Shown: positions 17,638-26,790 of the stretch, in pieces
Numbering within the stretch: position 1 is the first letter of the stretch
How the letters are laid out: every line of letters starts with the position of its first letter
NCBI RefSeq assembly: GCF_014200575.1
Contig: NZ_JACHBZ010000002.1
Coordinates: forward strand, 558,001-622,000
DNA: 64,000 nt
Source of the DNA: Mucilaginibacter saanensis
GTDB taxonomy: Bacteria; Bacteroidota; Bacteroidia; Sphingobacteriales; Sphingobacteriaceae
Direction of reading: 5' to 3'
The notes under the pieces: model-generated
The model's database searches: none
Seen by the model: the letters and a program-made list of their open reading frames with translations, nothing else
Told to the model about the DNA's origin: nothing
Position numbers and translations under genes: made by a program

Positions 17638-19095
17638 ATGAAATTTTTATACGTCATATTGTTACTAAGCTTTAGTTTAGTCGGTTTTTGCCAAAGCGGT
17701 GGTGGTACTCTGCGCTTAACCCTGCAACAGGTAGTTGAGATGGCTAAGGCCAATTCCATAGCCGCAAAACAGGCAGCTACTCTTCGCGAAACAAAATATT
17801 GGGAGTACCGCACCTATAAGTCAAACTATCAGCCGCAATTGGCACTTAGCGGCATTTTGCCTGGCTATAGCAAAACCTTTTCGCAGGTGTTGCAGCCTGA
17901 TGGTACCATACTTTTTCAGCCCATTCATAATGATAATTCATCATTGCAACTTAACTTTAGTCAGAGTATTACGGCAACCGGTGGTACTATTTATGGCACC
18001 ACACAATTACAGCGTTTTGATGATTTTGACAGACACAATGTATTATATAATGGCATTCCGTATGGTATTGGTTATACGCAACCGTTGTTTCAGTTTAACA
18101 GTTTAAAATGGGACAAAAGGATTGAACCATTAAAATATAACGAAAGTAAACAAGCCTATATTGAGGCCCAGGAAAACATTTCTATTACAGTTGAGGGCTA
18201 TTTTTTTGATTTGTTGCTGGCCCAGGTTAACTTACAAATTGCCGAAACTAATTACATCAATACCCAAAAAATAATGAACATTGCCAATACCAAATTTGAG
18301 TTGGGTAAAGTTTCTAAAAATGAAATTTTGCAGTTGCAGCTGGAGCAGATCAATGCCAAAAAGGCTGTCGGCACGGCCAGGCGCGATATGGAAATTTCCA
18401 CCCTTAACCTGCGCAGTTATATGGGGCAGGAGGGCGATGAGAAAATAGTATTGATTGTACCTGAGAGTATTAGCCAGATGACGGTATCGTCAAACAAGGT
18501 TTTGGCCGAGGCTTTTGCTAACCGATCTGACGCTATTTCCTTTTTAAGGCGCGTTGCCGAAGCAAAAAGGGACGTAGCCAAGGCCAAAGGACAAAATGGC
18601 CTAACGGCAACCTTAACCGCCAACCTGGGGTTTTCAAACACTGCCGCCAATATTCCTGACGTGTACAAAAATCCGCAAAATCAGCAATTACTGCAGGTGC
18701 AACTGGCCATACCAATATTGGATTGGGGCAGGTCAAAATCGCGTACCAAAACGGCGCAGGCCAATCAACAATTTACAGAATATGCGGTGGAGCAGGACAA
18801 ACAAACCTTTAAACAACAGATTGTAACCCAGGTGTCGCTTTTTAATGTAATGAAGGAACAACTGGTATACACCGCGCAGGCCGATAGTATCGCATCTGAA
18901 AAATACCAGATAGCCCGCGAACGCTACGTACTGGGCGATCTGAGCATTACTGATCTGGGCATAGCCTTTCGCGAAAATGACCAGGCAAAGCGGGATTATG
19001 TGGCTTCACTTCGCGATTTTTGGGGAGCTTACTATCAGCTGCGGTATTTATCATTGTATGATTTTGAAACCAACCAGAAGATAACGTATCAATAA
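17638..19095 (+). CDS. TolC-family outer membrane efflux protein
   Basis: A 485-aa outer-membrane channel. The signal peptide is cleaved around GFCQSG. Two OEP repeats of long helices are visible: RLTLQQVVEMAKANSIAAKQA opens the first and the second contains VQLAIPILDWGRSKSRT, where PILDWG is a family hallmark at a strand-helix junction. It starts 3 bases after the adaptor stop, so translation is coupled. It would form the outer-membrane exit duct of this tripartite pump. Confidence 0.92.
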   Translation: MKFLYVILLLSFSLVGFCQSGGGTLRLTLQQVVEMAKANSIAAKQAATLRETKYWEYRTYKSNYQPQLALSGILPGYSKTFSQVLQPDGTILFQPIHNDNSSLQLNFSQSITATGGTIYGTTQLQRFDDFDRHNVLYNGIPYGIGYTQPLFQFNSLKWDKRIEPLKYNESKQAYIEAQENISITVEGYFFDLLLAQVNLQIAETNYINTQKIMNIANTKFELGKVSKNEILQLQLEQINAKKAVGTARRDMEISTLNLRSYMGQEGDEKIVLIVPESISQMTVSSNKVLAEAFANRSDAISFLRRVAEAKRDVAKAKGQNGLTATLTANLGFSNTAANIPDVYKNPQNQQLLQVQLAIPILDWGRSKSRTKTAQANQQFTEYAVEQDKQTFKQQIVTQVSLFNVMKEQLVYTAQADSIASEKYQIARERYVLGDLSITDLGIAFRENDQAKRDYVASLRDFWGAYYQLRYLSLYDFETNQKITYQ

Positions 19096-19174
19096 TTCAA
19101 AAATAAAAAGTAGAAAAAATAGATAACCAATCACAAATAATTACTTACCATTCACAACTCACCAGTCACTAATT

Positions 19175-19840
19175 ATGATACGTTTACAAAATATTGAAAA
19201 AGTATACCGGACGGATACTATTGAAACCTTGGCGCTGAATAGTATTAACCTTGATGTAGCCAGGGGCGAATTTTTATCTATCATGGGGCCATCAGGCTGT
19301 GGTAAAAGCACGCTGCTTAATATTATTGGCTTATTGGATTTGCCCTCAAAAGGAGCAATTAGCATAAGCGACCAAAAGACCGATCATTTGTCTGACAAGC
19401 AACTGGCGCAGTTCAGGAATAAAAAACTGGGTTTTATTTTTCAAAGCTATCACCTGATCAATGATTTACAAGTGTTGGATAATGTTGAATTGCCTTTGCT
19501 ATACCGTAATACCACTGCCAAAGAGCGTAAAATGCTGGCCACAGAAGCGCTTGAAAAAGTGGGGCTTGCCAATCGTATTAAACATTTCCCTACGCAACTA
19601 TCGGGCGGTCAAAGGCAGCGTGTAGCCATAGCACGGGCCATAGTTGGCCGGCCAGAAATTATACTGGCCGATGAACCTACCGGTAACCTTGACAGTGCCA
19701 TGGGTAACGAAATCATGGATATTTTGATTAGCCTTAACCGTAACGAAGGTACTACCATTGTAATGGTAACCCATGACGAAAATATGGCTCATAAAACCCA
19801 CCGGCTGGTGCGCCTTTTCGACGGGTCGCAGGTTCAATAA
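19175..19840 (+). CDS. ABC transporter ATP-binding protein, MacB/LolD type
   Basis: A 221-aa nucleotide-binding subunit with Walker A (GPSGCGKST), Q-loop (FIFQSYHL), signature (LSGGQRQRVAIARA), Walker B (IILADEPTGNLD) and H-loop (VMVTHD). The MacB/LolD-type N-terminus (IRLQNIEKVYRTDTIETLAL) and the lack of a fused permease fit the two separate permease genes immediately following. It powers mechanotransmission-type export through adaptor and channel rather than transport through its own membrane pore. Substrates of such Bacteroidota systems are mostly unknown. Confidence 0.94.
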   Translation: MIRLQNIEKVYRTDTIETLALNSINLDVARGEFLSIMGPSGCGKSTLLNIIGLLDLPSKGAISISDQKTDHLSDKQLAQFRNKKLGFIFQSYHLINDLQVLDNVELPLLYRNTTAKERKMLATEALEKVGLANRIKHFPTQLSGGQRQRVAIARAIVGRPEIILADEPTGNLDSAMGNEIMDILISLNRNEGTTIVMVTHDENMAHKTHRLVRLFDGSQVQ

Positions 19841-19864
19841 TTACAACGCTTTAAAATTGAAAAC

Positions 19865-21097
19865 ATGCTTAAAAATTACTTTAAAATAGCCATAGCAGTA
19901 TTAAGGCGCAGAAAGTTCTTCACTTTTATTAGCCTGTTTGGCATCAGCTTTACGCTTACCATATTACTGGTGTTAACCTCTTTTTTGGATAAGATAGTAG
20001 GCGATAGTTATCCTGACCATAAGCGCGACCGTTCATTATACGTTTCGCGCATGTCTGAAATTAGGAAAGACAATGGTATAAACTCGGGGCCATTATCTTT
20101 TTACTTTTTTGATCATTATGCGCGCAGCTTAAAAACGCCCGTTAAAATTGGTATAACCAACGGCGCTAATAACACCAATACCTATGTTAATAATAAAAAG
20201 ATAACCGTAAACTACAAATACACTAATGCCGATTACTGGGATATCATGGAGTATGATTTTGTTGAAGGCAAAGCCTTTACCAAACAACAAATTGACAGAG
20301 GCGACAAGGTAACAGTAATATCTGAAGACATAAAGAAGGAGTACTTTGGCGATGTACCATCAGTAGTAGGTAAATATTTTGAGGCCGACAATATTAAATA
20401 CCGGGTAATAGGAGTGGTGAAAAATGTTCCGGTAACCAGCTATATGACCTATAGCGATATATACTTGCCTTACACGGTAGCCAAATCCGATTTTACAAAA
20501 GATAAAGGCTACAGCGGCGTTTTTTTTGGTATACTGCTGGCAAACTCAAAAGCAGACGTACCCCGCATGCAGGCCGAATTTCAGAGTATGATTCAAAGAC
20601 TGCCCATGGAAAGAAAAGAATTTATAAAAATAGCTTGCCATGCCAGTCCTTATATTGTAAGCTACGTTGATACCGGCGATGATAATCGCTCCGGAGTAAC
20701 CATGGTGCTTACTGCTGTGGGGATATTCGTGTTATTGGTAATGCTTTTGCCCGCACTTAACCTGGTTAATATCAATATTACCCGTATTATGGAGCGGTCA
20801 TCAGAAATTGGTGTGCGTAAGGCATTCGGAGCCTCGTCAAACACATTAGTTTATCAGTTTATAGTCGAAAATATTATACTAACCTTATTGGGGGGAGTCA
20901 TTGGTGTAGTTTTATCTTTTATAGCCATTGGGGTTATTAACAGCGCCCACCTGATACCCAATCTTGTGTTATCCATCAACTTTACAGTGTTGTTTATTGG
21001 TTTGCTTATTTGTTTTTTCTTCGGCCTGTTATCGGGTGTTTATCCGGCTTGGCGCATGTCAAAACTTAATGTGGTAACCGCTTTAAAAGCTCAATAG
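19865..21097 (+). CDS. ABC transporter permease, FtsX/MacB type (first)
   Basis: A 410-aa permease with the MacB topology: one N-terminal helix (about residues 19-40), a large periplasmic domain (about residues 45-275) and three C-terminal helices forming the FtsX domain. The motif MERSSEIGVRKAFGAS just after the second helix is the conserved FtsX coupling segment that contacts the ATPase. VYPAWRMSKLNVVTALK is the typical C-terminus. It pairs with the next gene to form a heterodimeric permease. Confidence 0.92.
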   Translation: MLKNYFKIAIAVLRRRKFFTFISLFGISFTLTILLVLTSFLDKIVGDSYPDHKRDRSLYVSRMSEIRKDNGINSGPLSFYFFDHYARSLKTPVKIGITNGANNTNTYVNNKKITVNYKYTNADYWDIMEYDFVEGKAFTKQQIDRGDKVTVISEDIKKEYFGDVPSVVGKYFEADNIKYRVIGVVKNVPVTSYMTYSDIYLPYTVAKSDFTKDKGYSGVFFGILLANSKADVPRMQAEFQSMIQRLPMERKEFIKIACHASPYIVSYVDTGDDNRSGVTMVLTAVGIFVLLVMLLPALNLVNINITRIMERSSEIGVRKAFGASSNTLVYQFIVENIILTLLGGVIGVVLSFIAIGVINSAHLIPNLVLSINFTVLFIGLLICFFFGLLSGVYPAWRMSKLNVVTALKAQ

Positions 21098-21127
21098 ATA
21101 TTTAACAATCATTTAAATTGAAATATT

Positions 21128-22309
21128 ATGTTCAAGCATTTATTTAAACTGATCTGGAATAAAAAGAAACAGAACTTTTTATTGTTGACAGAGATGCTAT
21201 TCTCATTCCTGGTTTTGTTCGCCGTGTTTTCGATGCTGGTATATTATTACACCAATTATAAAAAGCCAATGGGTTTTGATTATAACAACGCCTGGCTGGT
21301 AACGTACAACAATACCAATAAAACCCAAAACACCGACTCGCTTAACCTATATTACCAAATCTTGCAGAAAATGATGAAAGCTATGCCCGAAGTTAAGGAG
21401 GTGAGTTTTTGCAGTGATAATGTGCCGCTTTCAAACTATACCAACGGAGGGTCGGTTATGAATGGTAAATTAACAGTAGGCACCAATAAGTACACGGTTG
21501 ATGATAATTATGACAAAGCTTTTAATACCCAATTACTTGAGGGGCGCTGGTTAAATAAAAGCGATGCCGTTGGTAAGTACCCGGCCGTAGTTATTAACAG
21601 CAACCTTAAAGAGGAACTTTTTGGCGATGCTACTGCCGTTGGTAAAATTATCACAGATGATTACAAAAAGTCAAAAATGAGGGTAATTGGCGTTATACAA
21701 GGGTTAAAGGTCAAAGGAGATTATGCACCATCAGGCAATGCAGTATATTTTCGTGTTGATACCGGATCATTTCATTGGATAGGCAGCATAATTGTAAAGG
21801 TTAAACCTATGGCTAATGCCGCTTTTGAGGCCCGCTTATATAAAACCATGGCCAATTACATGAAGGATTCAAACATATCTATTGAGCATTTCACTAACAA
21901 ACGCACCCAAATCAATTATATGTCGTTGGTGCCAATGATGGTCATGTCAATAGTAGGCTGTTTTCTGATTATTAATGTGGCACTTGGCCTGTTTGGCGTG
22001 CTTTGGTATAATATTAATAAAAGGCGGGGCGAAATTGGACTGCGCAGGGCAGTGGGGGCTACAGGCCATTCGGTTTCTGTTCAACTCATTATGGAATCCA
22101 TGATACTGGCTACCATGTCGTTAATTATCGGGACGTTTTTTGCTGTTCAGTTTCCTTTGCTCAATGTGTTTAATCTTTCGGCCAGTATTTACGTTATGGC
22201 TATTTTGCTTTCCATAGTATTTATTTACCTGCTGGTATTTTTGTGCTCATTATACCCGGGCAGACAGGCTGCGGCAATTTATCCGGCAGTTGCTTTACAC
22301 GAAGAATAA
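21128..22309 (+). CDS. ABC transporter permease, FtsX/MacB type (second)
   Basis: A 393-aa permease with the same layout as its upstream neighbour: N-terminal helix, periplasmic domain and a C-terminal three-helix FtsX domain. The coupling motif is NKRRGEIGLRRAVGAT and the end is LYPGRQAAAIYPAVALHEE. The two genes are diverged, consistent with a heterodimer rather than a recent duplication. The regulator gene follows after 21 bases, so regulator and transporter are probably made from one mRNA. Confidence 0.92.
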   Translation: MFKHLFKLIWNKKKQNFLLLTEMLFSFLVLFAVFSMLVYYYTNYKKPMGFDYNNAWLVTYNNTNKTQNTDSLNLYYQILQKMMKAMPEVKEVSFCSDNVPLSNYTNGGSVMNGKLTVGTNKYTVDDNYDKAFNTQLLEGRWLNKSDAVGKYPAVVINSNLKEELFGDATAVGKIITDDYKKSKMRVIGVIQGLKVKGDYAPSGNAVYFRVDTGSFHWIGSIIVKVKPMANAAFEARLYKTMANYMKDSNISIEHFTNKRTQINYMSLVPMMVMSIVGCFLIINVALGLFGVLWYNINKRRGEIGLRRAVGATGHSVSVQLIMESMILATMSLIIGTFFAVQFPLLNVFNLSASIYVMAILLSIVFIYLLVFLCSLYPGRQAAAIYPAVALHEE

Positions 22310-22330
22310 TTACGATATTAACCTGCAATT

Positions 22331-23704
22331 ATGATATTGGTTATTGATGATGATCTGGCGGTAAGAACTTCGCTGATGTTGTTACTTAAAAGTGAAGGCT
22401 ATGAAGCTTTGGGTACCGAAAGTCCAGCTGATGCTTTAAAGATTGTCCGGAAAAACAATCCGGAACTTATAATTCTCGACCTTAACTTTTCAATAGATAC
22501 CTCCGGAAGCGAGGGGATGCAGCTTCTTGAAAAAATAAAGCAGTTTAACCAGGCGATACCTGTTATATTGATCACGGGCTGGGGCAGTATTGAGCTGGCA
22601 GTGAAAGGGATGAAGATGGGCGCCAATGATTTTATTAATAAGCCCTGGAGTAATGAGCATTTGGTGCAATCCGTAAAAACACTGCTTGACCTGCAGGATA
22701 AAAAGACAGAACACCATACCCGCAAACAATTAGATAAAACGTACAACTTTCAGCACATTATAGGCGAAGATCCTAAAATGCTGAACATCCTGGAAACTAT
22801 TGGTCGGGTGGCCACTACAGACGCATCCATCCTGATCATGGGCGAAAGCGGTACCGGTAAGGAGCTGATTGCCGAAGCTATTCATCAAAATAGTTTAAGG
22901 CGTAATAAGCCTTTTATAAAGGTAAATCTGGGTGGTATCTCTACATCGTTGTTTGAAAGCGAAATGTTCGGACACCTTCGCGGTGCATTTACCGATGCCC
23001 GGTTTGACAGGATTGGCCGGTTTGAAATGGCAAACAAAGGCACTATTTTTTTAGATGAAATAGGTGATCTGGATGCCAGTAGTCAGGTAAAATTGTTACG
23101 CGTACTGCAGGATCGTACTTATGAGGTATTAGGTAGCAGCCGTACCAAAACGGTTGATGTGCGGGTGGTTTGCGCCACCAACAAAAACCTTGCTGATATG
23201 GTAAACAAAGGTACTTTCAGGGAAGACCTCCTTTACCGCATTAACCTGATCACCGTATATTTGCCCGCGTTGCGTGAACGGCCAAAGGATATCCCATTGC
23301 TGGTGAGTTTTTTTATCAATAACTTAAAGGAAATATACAACCGCCCCAACTTGTCTGTGGCTGCCGGTACTATGAAGTGGTTGCAGCAATTGCCGCTGCC
23401 GGGTAATATCAGGCAGCTGAAAAATTTGGTTGAGCGGTCAATACTGGTAAGTAAAAGCGATGAGTTAGGTATTGACGATTTCAGATCGCAGCTGGAGCTA
23501 TCTCCAGTAAAAAAGGGTAGTATGCAGTTGCCTGGTGTTGGTACTTTAACTCTTGAAGAGGTTGAGGTGGAGATGATAAAAAGGGCCATGGATCATCATA
23601 AAAATAAAATAAGCAGAGCTGCGGCATCCTTGGGCCTTACACGTAGCGCATTGTATCGCCGGTTAGATAAATATCAGATTCCCTACGATGAAACTGAGGA
23701 CTAA
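22331..23704 (+). CDS. NtrC-family sigma-54-dependent response regulator
   Basis: A 457-aa enhancer-binding activator. Receiver domain about residues 1-120 (VIDDDLAVR, phosphoacceptor Asp in LIILDLNFS, Lys in FINKPW). The AAA+ domain about residues 140-375 has Walker A GESGTGKE and Walker B GTIFLDEIGDLD. The sigma-54 contact loop reads GAFTDA instead of the usual GAFTGA. The Fis-type helix-turn-helix lies at the C-terminus (ISRAAASLGLTRSALYRRL). Its last 17 bases overlap the histidine kinase start. It probably activates the -24/-12 promoter at the head of this operon. Confidence 0.93.
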   Translation: MILVIDDDLAVRTSLMLLLKSEGYEALGTESPADALKIVRKNNPELIILDLNFSIDTSGSEGMQLLEKIKQFNQAIPVILITGWGSIELAVKGMKMGANDFINKPWSNEHLVQSVKTLLDLQDKKTEHHTRKQLDKTYNFQHIIGEDPKMLNILETIGRVATTDASILIMGESGTGKELIAEAIHQNSLRRNKPFIKVNLGGISTSLFESEMFGHLRGAFTDARFDRIGRFEMANKGTIFLDEIGDLDASSQVKLLRVLQDRTYEVLGSSRTKTVDVRVVCATNKNLADMVNKGTFREDLLYRINLITVYLPALRERPKDIPLLVSFFINNLKEIYNRPNLSVAAGTMKWLQQLPLPGNIRQLKNLVERSILVSKSDELGIDDFRSQLELSPVKKGSMQLPGVGTLTLEEVEVEMIKRAMDHHKNKISRAAASLGLTRSALYRRLDKYQIPYDETED

Positions 23705-24992
23705 GTATATCTTGTTTGTGATTATACTGCACCTGATAACACTGGTGCTTACCTACTTTATTTTTGATCAGAATAAGCTGTTTTTTATCATATCAGAAGC
23801 ATTTGTCATTATTTCGGTAATAACTGCATGGCAGCTTTACCGCCAGCTGATACAGCCCTTGAAATTACTGATGCAGGGCGTTGAGGCTATAAAGGATAAG
23901 GATTTTAATGTTAAATTTTTATCAACTGGTAAGCACGAGGTTGATGAGTTGATTAACATTTATAACCAAATGATGGACGAGTTAAGAACAGAACGTACCC
24001 GGCAGGAGCAACAACACTTTTTTTTGGAAAAGCTGATACATACCTCACCAACGGGAATCATTATTCTTGACTTTGATGATCGTATACAACAAGTAAATCC
24101 CAAAGCTTTACAATTGCTGAATGTTAGCGAAGAACATCTGCAAGGTCAATCCATTCACGAGCTCGATCATCCCTTGTTTAAACAGATTGGGGAATTAAAA
24201 TCGGGCGAAACTGTGGTAGCTAAGCTTGATAGCATAAATTCTTTTAAACTGCAGAAATCGCACTTTATAGACCGTGGTTTCTCCCGTCATTTTATCATGA
24301 TCGAAGACCTGACGGCCGAAATACTGGCCGCCGAAAAAAAGGTTTATGGTAAAGTGATCAGAATGATGGCCCACGAAGTTAATAATACCATCGGTCCGGT
24401 TAATTCTATCATGCAATCGGCCATGAAAACCGACCAACTGTGGGAGAGTCATGATTTTGACACGTTAAAAGATGCCCTGCAAATAGCCATGGATCGGAAT
24501 CAGAACCTTAACCTGTTTATGCGCAACTTTGCAGATCTGGTTAAACTTGCTCCTGTCAACAAGCAGCCTGTTGTGCTGCAAAAACTCATAAATTCTGTAG
24601 CTAAGTTAATGAGTATAAAGGCACAGGAAAATAACGTTGAATTTGAGTTTAACCTGCCGGCAGATGCTATTCACATTATGGCTGATGAACAGCAACTTGA
24701 GCAGGTGCTCATTAATGTTGTGAAAAATGCTATTGAGGCTATTGAAGGCAATGGCGTAGTTAAATTTGATATCGTCACAGCTTTGGGAAAATTGGTAATT
24801 ACTGATACAGGCAAAGGTATTAATGCTGAACAGCATGCTAATTTATTTACCCCATTTTTTAGTACTAAAAAAGACGGACAAGGTATAGGCCTAACCCTGG
24901 TTAGAGAAATACTACTCAATCATAGTTTTGAGTTCTCGCTGAAAACCATAAAAGAGGGACAAACGGAATTTATGATACATTTTATCCAATAA
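23688..24992 (+). CDS. Membrane sensor histidine kinase, NtrB-like
   Basis: A 434-aa kinase. Two closely spaced transmembrane helices (about residues 7-25 and 31-49) leave almost no periplasmic loop, so the signal is probably sensed in the membrane or cytoplasm. A HAMP-like linker (about 50-105) and a PAS domain (about 110-200, SPTGIIILDFDDRIQQVN) follow. The H-box is MMAHEVNNTIGP, the N-box VVKNAIEAI and the G boxes DTGKGI and GQGIGLTLV. It overlaps the regulator gene by 17 bases and is its cognate kinase. A membrane-embedded sensor beside an exporter suggests response to envelope stress or to the pump's substrate. Confidence 0.93.
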   Translation: MKLRTKYILFVIILHLITLVLTYFIFDQNKLFFIISEAFVIISVITAWQLYRQLIQPLKLLMQGVEAIKDKDFNVKFLSTGKHEVDELINIYNQMMDELRTERTRQEQQHFFLEKLIHTSPTGIIILDFDDRIQQVNPKALQLLNVSEEHLQGQSIHELDHPLFKQIGELKSGETVVAKLDSINSFKLQKSHFIDRGFSRHFIMIEDLTAEILAAEKKVYGKVIRMMAHEVNNTIGPVNSIMQSAMKTDQLWESHDFDTLKDALQIAMDRNQNLNLFMRNFADLVKLAPVNKQPVVLQKLINSVAKLMSIKAQENNVEFEFNLPADAIHIMADEQQLEQVLINVVKNAIEAIEGNGVVKFDIVTALGKLVITDTGKGINAEQHANLFTPFFSTKKDGQGIGLTLVREILLNHSFEFSLKTIKEGQTEFMIHFIQ

Positions 24993-25056
24993 TTGATTAA
25001 AATTCATTAGCATTAGCTGAAACCTTTTAGTAATGTTGTATAACCAATATACTACT

Positions 25057-26724
25057 ATGCAAAGGCGACATTTTATTAAACTTTCTGCTACCACTGCGGC
25101 AGCTGTATTAATCAGCAGGCTTACTTACGCAACATCCACTCAAACTACTGCAATTAATGTTCCTGATGAGGTTTGGGCGCAATCTGGCGAGGAATGGTTT
25201 AAACTACAACCAGCTGGCGGGGTTTTTACCTATAAGGATATTATCGTTACTGTTAAAAATAATGGTAACGCTAAAGGAGTATTTGCACAGTCGCCAACCC
25301 AACAGTTAAATGCGATAAGGTTAAAGTGGAAACATGAGCTTTTACCGAATATCAAATTTCTGGGTGACCACTGGGAACGTTCTTATGGTGATCTGGAATG
25401 GAAAACTGACACGGTTAATGTAAAAAATCCATGGTATGTAATTATACATGATGATAAACAAACGGCTTGTTTTGGAGTAAAAACAGGCTGCAATAGTATT
25501 TGCTGGTGGGGATTGGGCAAAGATAGTCTTGAACTTACCTTAGATACCCACTCTGGTGGCAATGGCGTATTATTAGGAGCACGCGAGCTACATGCCGCTG
25601 ATATAGTTACCACCGACGGCAGGCCAGGCGAAAATCCGTTTTATACCACTCACCGGTTTTGCGGTATAATGTGCCCTAAGCCACGGTTACCCAAACAACC
25701 TGCTTATGGTATTAATGATTGGTATTTTGCTTATGGCAATAATTCATTTGATCTGATCAAAAAAACTACCGCTATGATGGCGGAGTTGGTTACGGATACT
25801 CAGAATCGCCCATTTTCGGTGGTTGATGCAGGCTGGGCGCAATACTCACCTTTGTTACCTGGCGATGGCGGCTGGAACGATGATTTTTCAAAGCCCAACG
25901 ATAAGTTTAAAGACATGCACCTGTTGGCGAATGAAATAAAGAAACTGGGCATGCGTCCTGGTTTATGGATGCGCCCGCTTTGTGCCCGCCATGATGAAAA
26001 GGCCAGTTTGCTGGCTCCTAAAATACCTGGTCGGGATGATCCCCGGAATCCTGTGCTTGATCCAACCATTCCGGAAAATATCGAACGCATCAAACATAAT
26101 TTTGCGGTTTATAAACAGTGGGGGTATGATGTGGTAAAGCATGACTTTAGCACGTATGATATTACTGGCCGTTGGGGGATGGATATGAAAAACAGTATCA
26201 CTACCGCTGGTTGGAATTTTAACGACAGAAGCAAGACGACTGCTGAAATTATTGGTGATCTGTACGGCGCAATCCGGGAGGCGGCAGGTAATGATATGTA
26301 TATAATTGGATGTAATACGCTAAGCCATCTATCGGCAGGTGTATTTGAGCTTTGCCGTATTGGTGATGATACCAGCGGAAAGGAGTGGGCACGCACCCGC
26401 AAAATGGGGGTGAATACCCTGGCTTTCCGTTTGCCTCAACACAATAAATTTTATGCGGTTGACGGCGATTGTGTTGGTTTAACAAAAGATATACCCTGGG
26501 ATAAAAATAAACAATGGCTGCAATTACTTGCCGAAAGTGGTGCGCCGCTATTTATATCAGCACAGCCAGAGGCACTGGGCGCAGAGCAGCGGGCTGCTGT
26601 AAAACAGGCGTTTGCACATGCAGCTAAAGCGCAGCCTTTGGGTGAACCTTTGGATTGGATGCAGAATATACAGCCTGCAAAATGGAAGCTGAATAACAGG
26701 GTTGTTGACTTTAACTGGAGCTAA
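25057..26724 (+). CDS. Tat-exported clan GH-D-like glycoside hydrolase (alpha-galactosidase-like)
   Basis: About 555 aa. I use ATG 25057 (MQRRHFIKLSATTAAA, a Tat signal) rather than the in-frame ATG 24 bases earlier. An N-terminal beta domain precedes a TIM barrel that starts around YGINDWYFAYGNN. The strand with DVVKHDFSTYD places the likely nucleophile Asp where GH36/GH27 have WKWD-like motifs, and ELCRIGDDTSG supplies a candidate acid/base Asp. PGLWMRPLCAR is also typical of clan GH-D. The exact family and sugar are uncertain. It begins a new unit after the kinase gene and may act with the DUF885 and PQQ genes downstream. Confidence 0.75.
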   Translation: MQRRHFIKLSATTAAAVLISRLTYATSTQTTAINVPDEVWAQSGEEWFKLQPAGGVFTYKDIIVTVKNNGNAKGVFAQSPTQQLNAIRLKWKHELLPNIKFLGDHWERSYGDLEWKTDTVNVKNPWYVIIHDDKQTACFGVKTGCNSICWWGLGKDSLELTLDTHSGGNGVLLGARELHAADIVTTDGRPGENPFYTTHRFCGIMCPKPRLPKQPAYGINDWYFAYGNNSFDLIKKTTAMMAELVTDTQNRPFSVVDAGWAQYSPLLPGDGGWNDDFSKPNDKFKDMHLLANEIKKLGMRPGLWMRPLCARHDEKASLLAPKIPGRDDPRNPVLDPTIPENIERIKHNFAVYKQWGYDVVKHDFSTYDITGRWGMDMKNSITTAGWNFNDRSKTTAEIIGDLYGAIREAAGNDMYIIGCNTLSHLSAGVFELCRIGDDTSGKEWARTRKMGVNTLAFRLPQHNKFYAVDGDCVGLTKDIPWDKNKQWLQLLAESGAPLFISAQPEALGAEQRAAVKQAFAHAAKAQPLGEPLDWMQNIQPAKWKLNNRVVDFNWS

Positions 26725-26790
26725 GCTTTGTTTTATACCCAACGGAATTATTATCTTGTTCAACATTTACTTGAACAGAATAATAATTCT

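Noticed and set aside
17638..22309. RND-type efflux pump
   Set aside because: No RND inner-membrane protein is present; the energy source is the ABC ATPase with two FtsX-type permeases.
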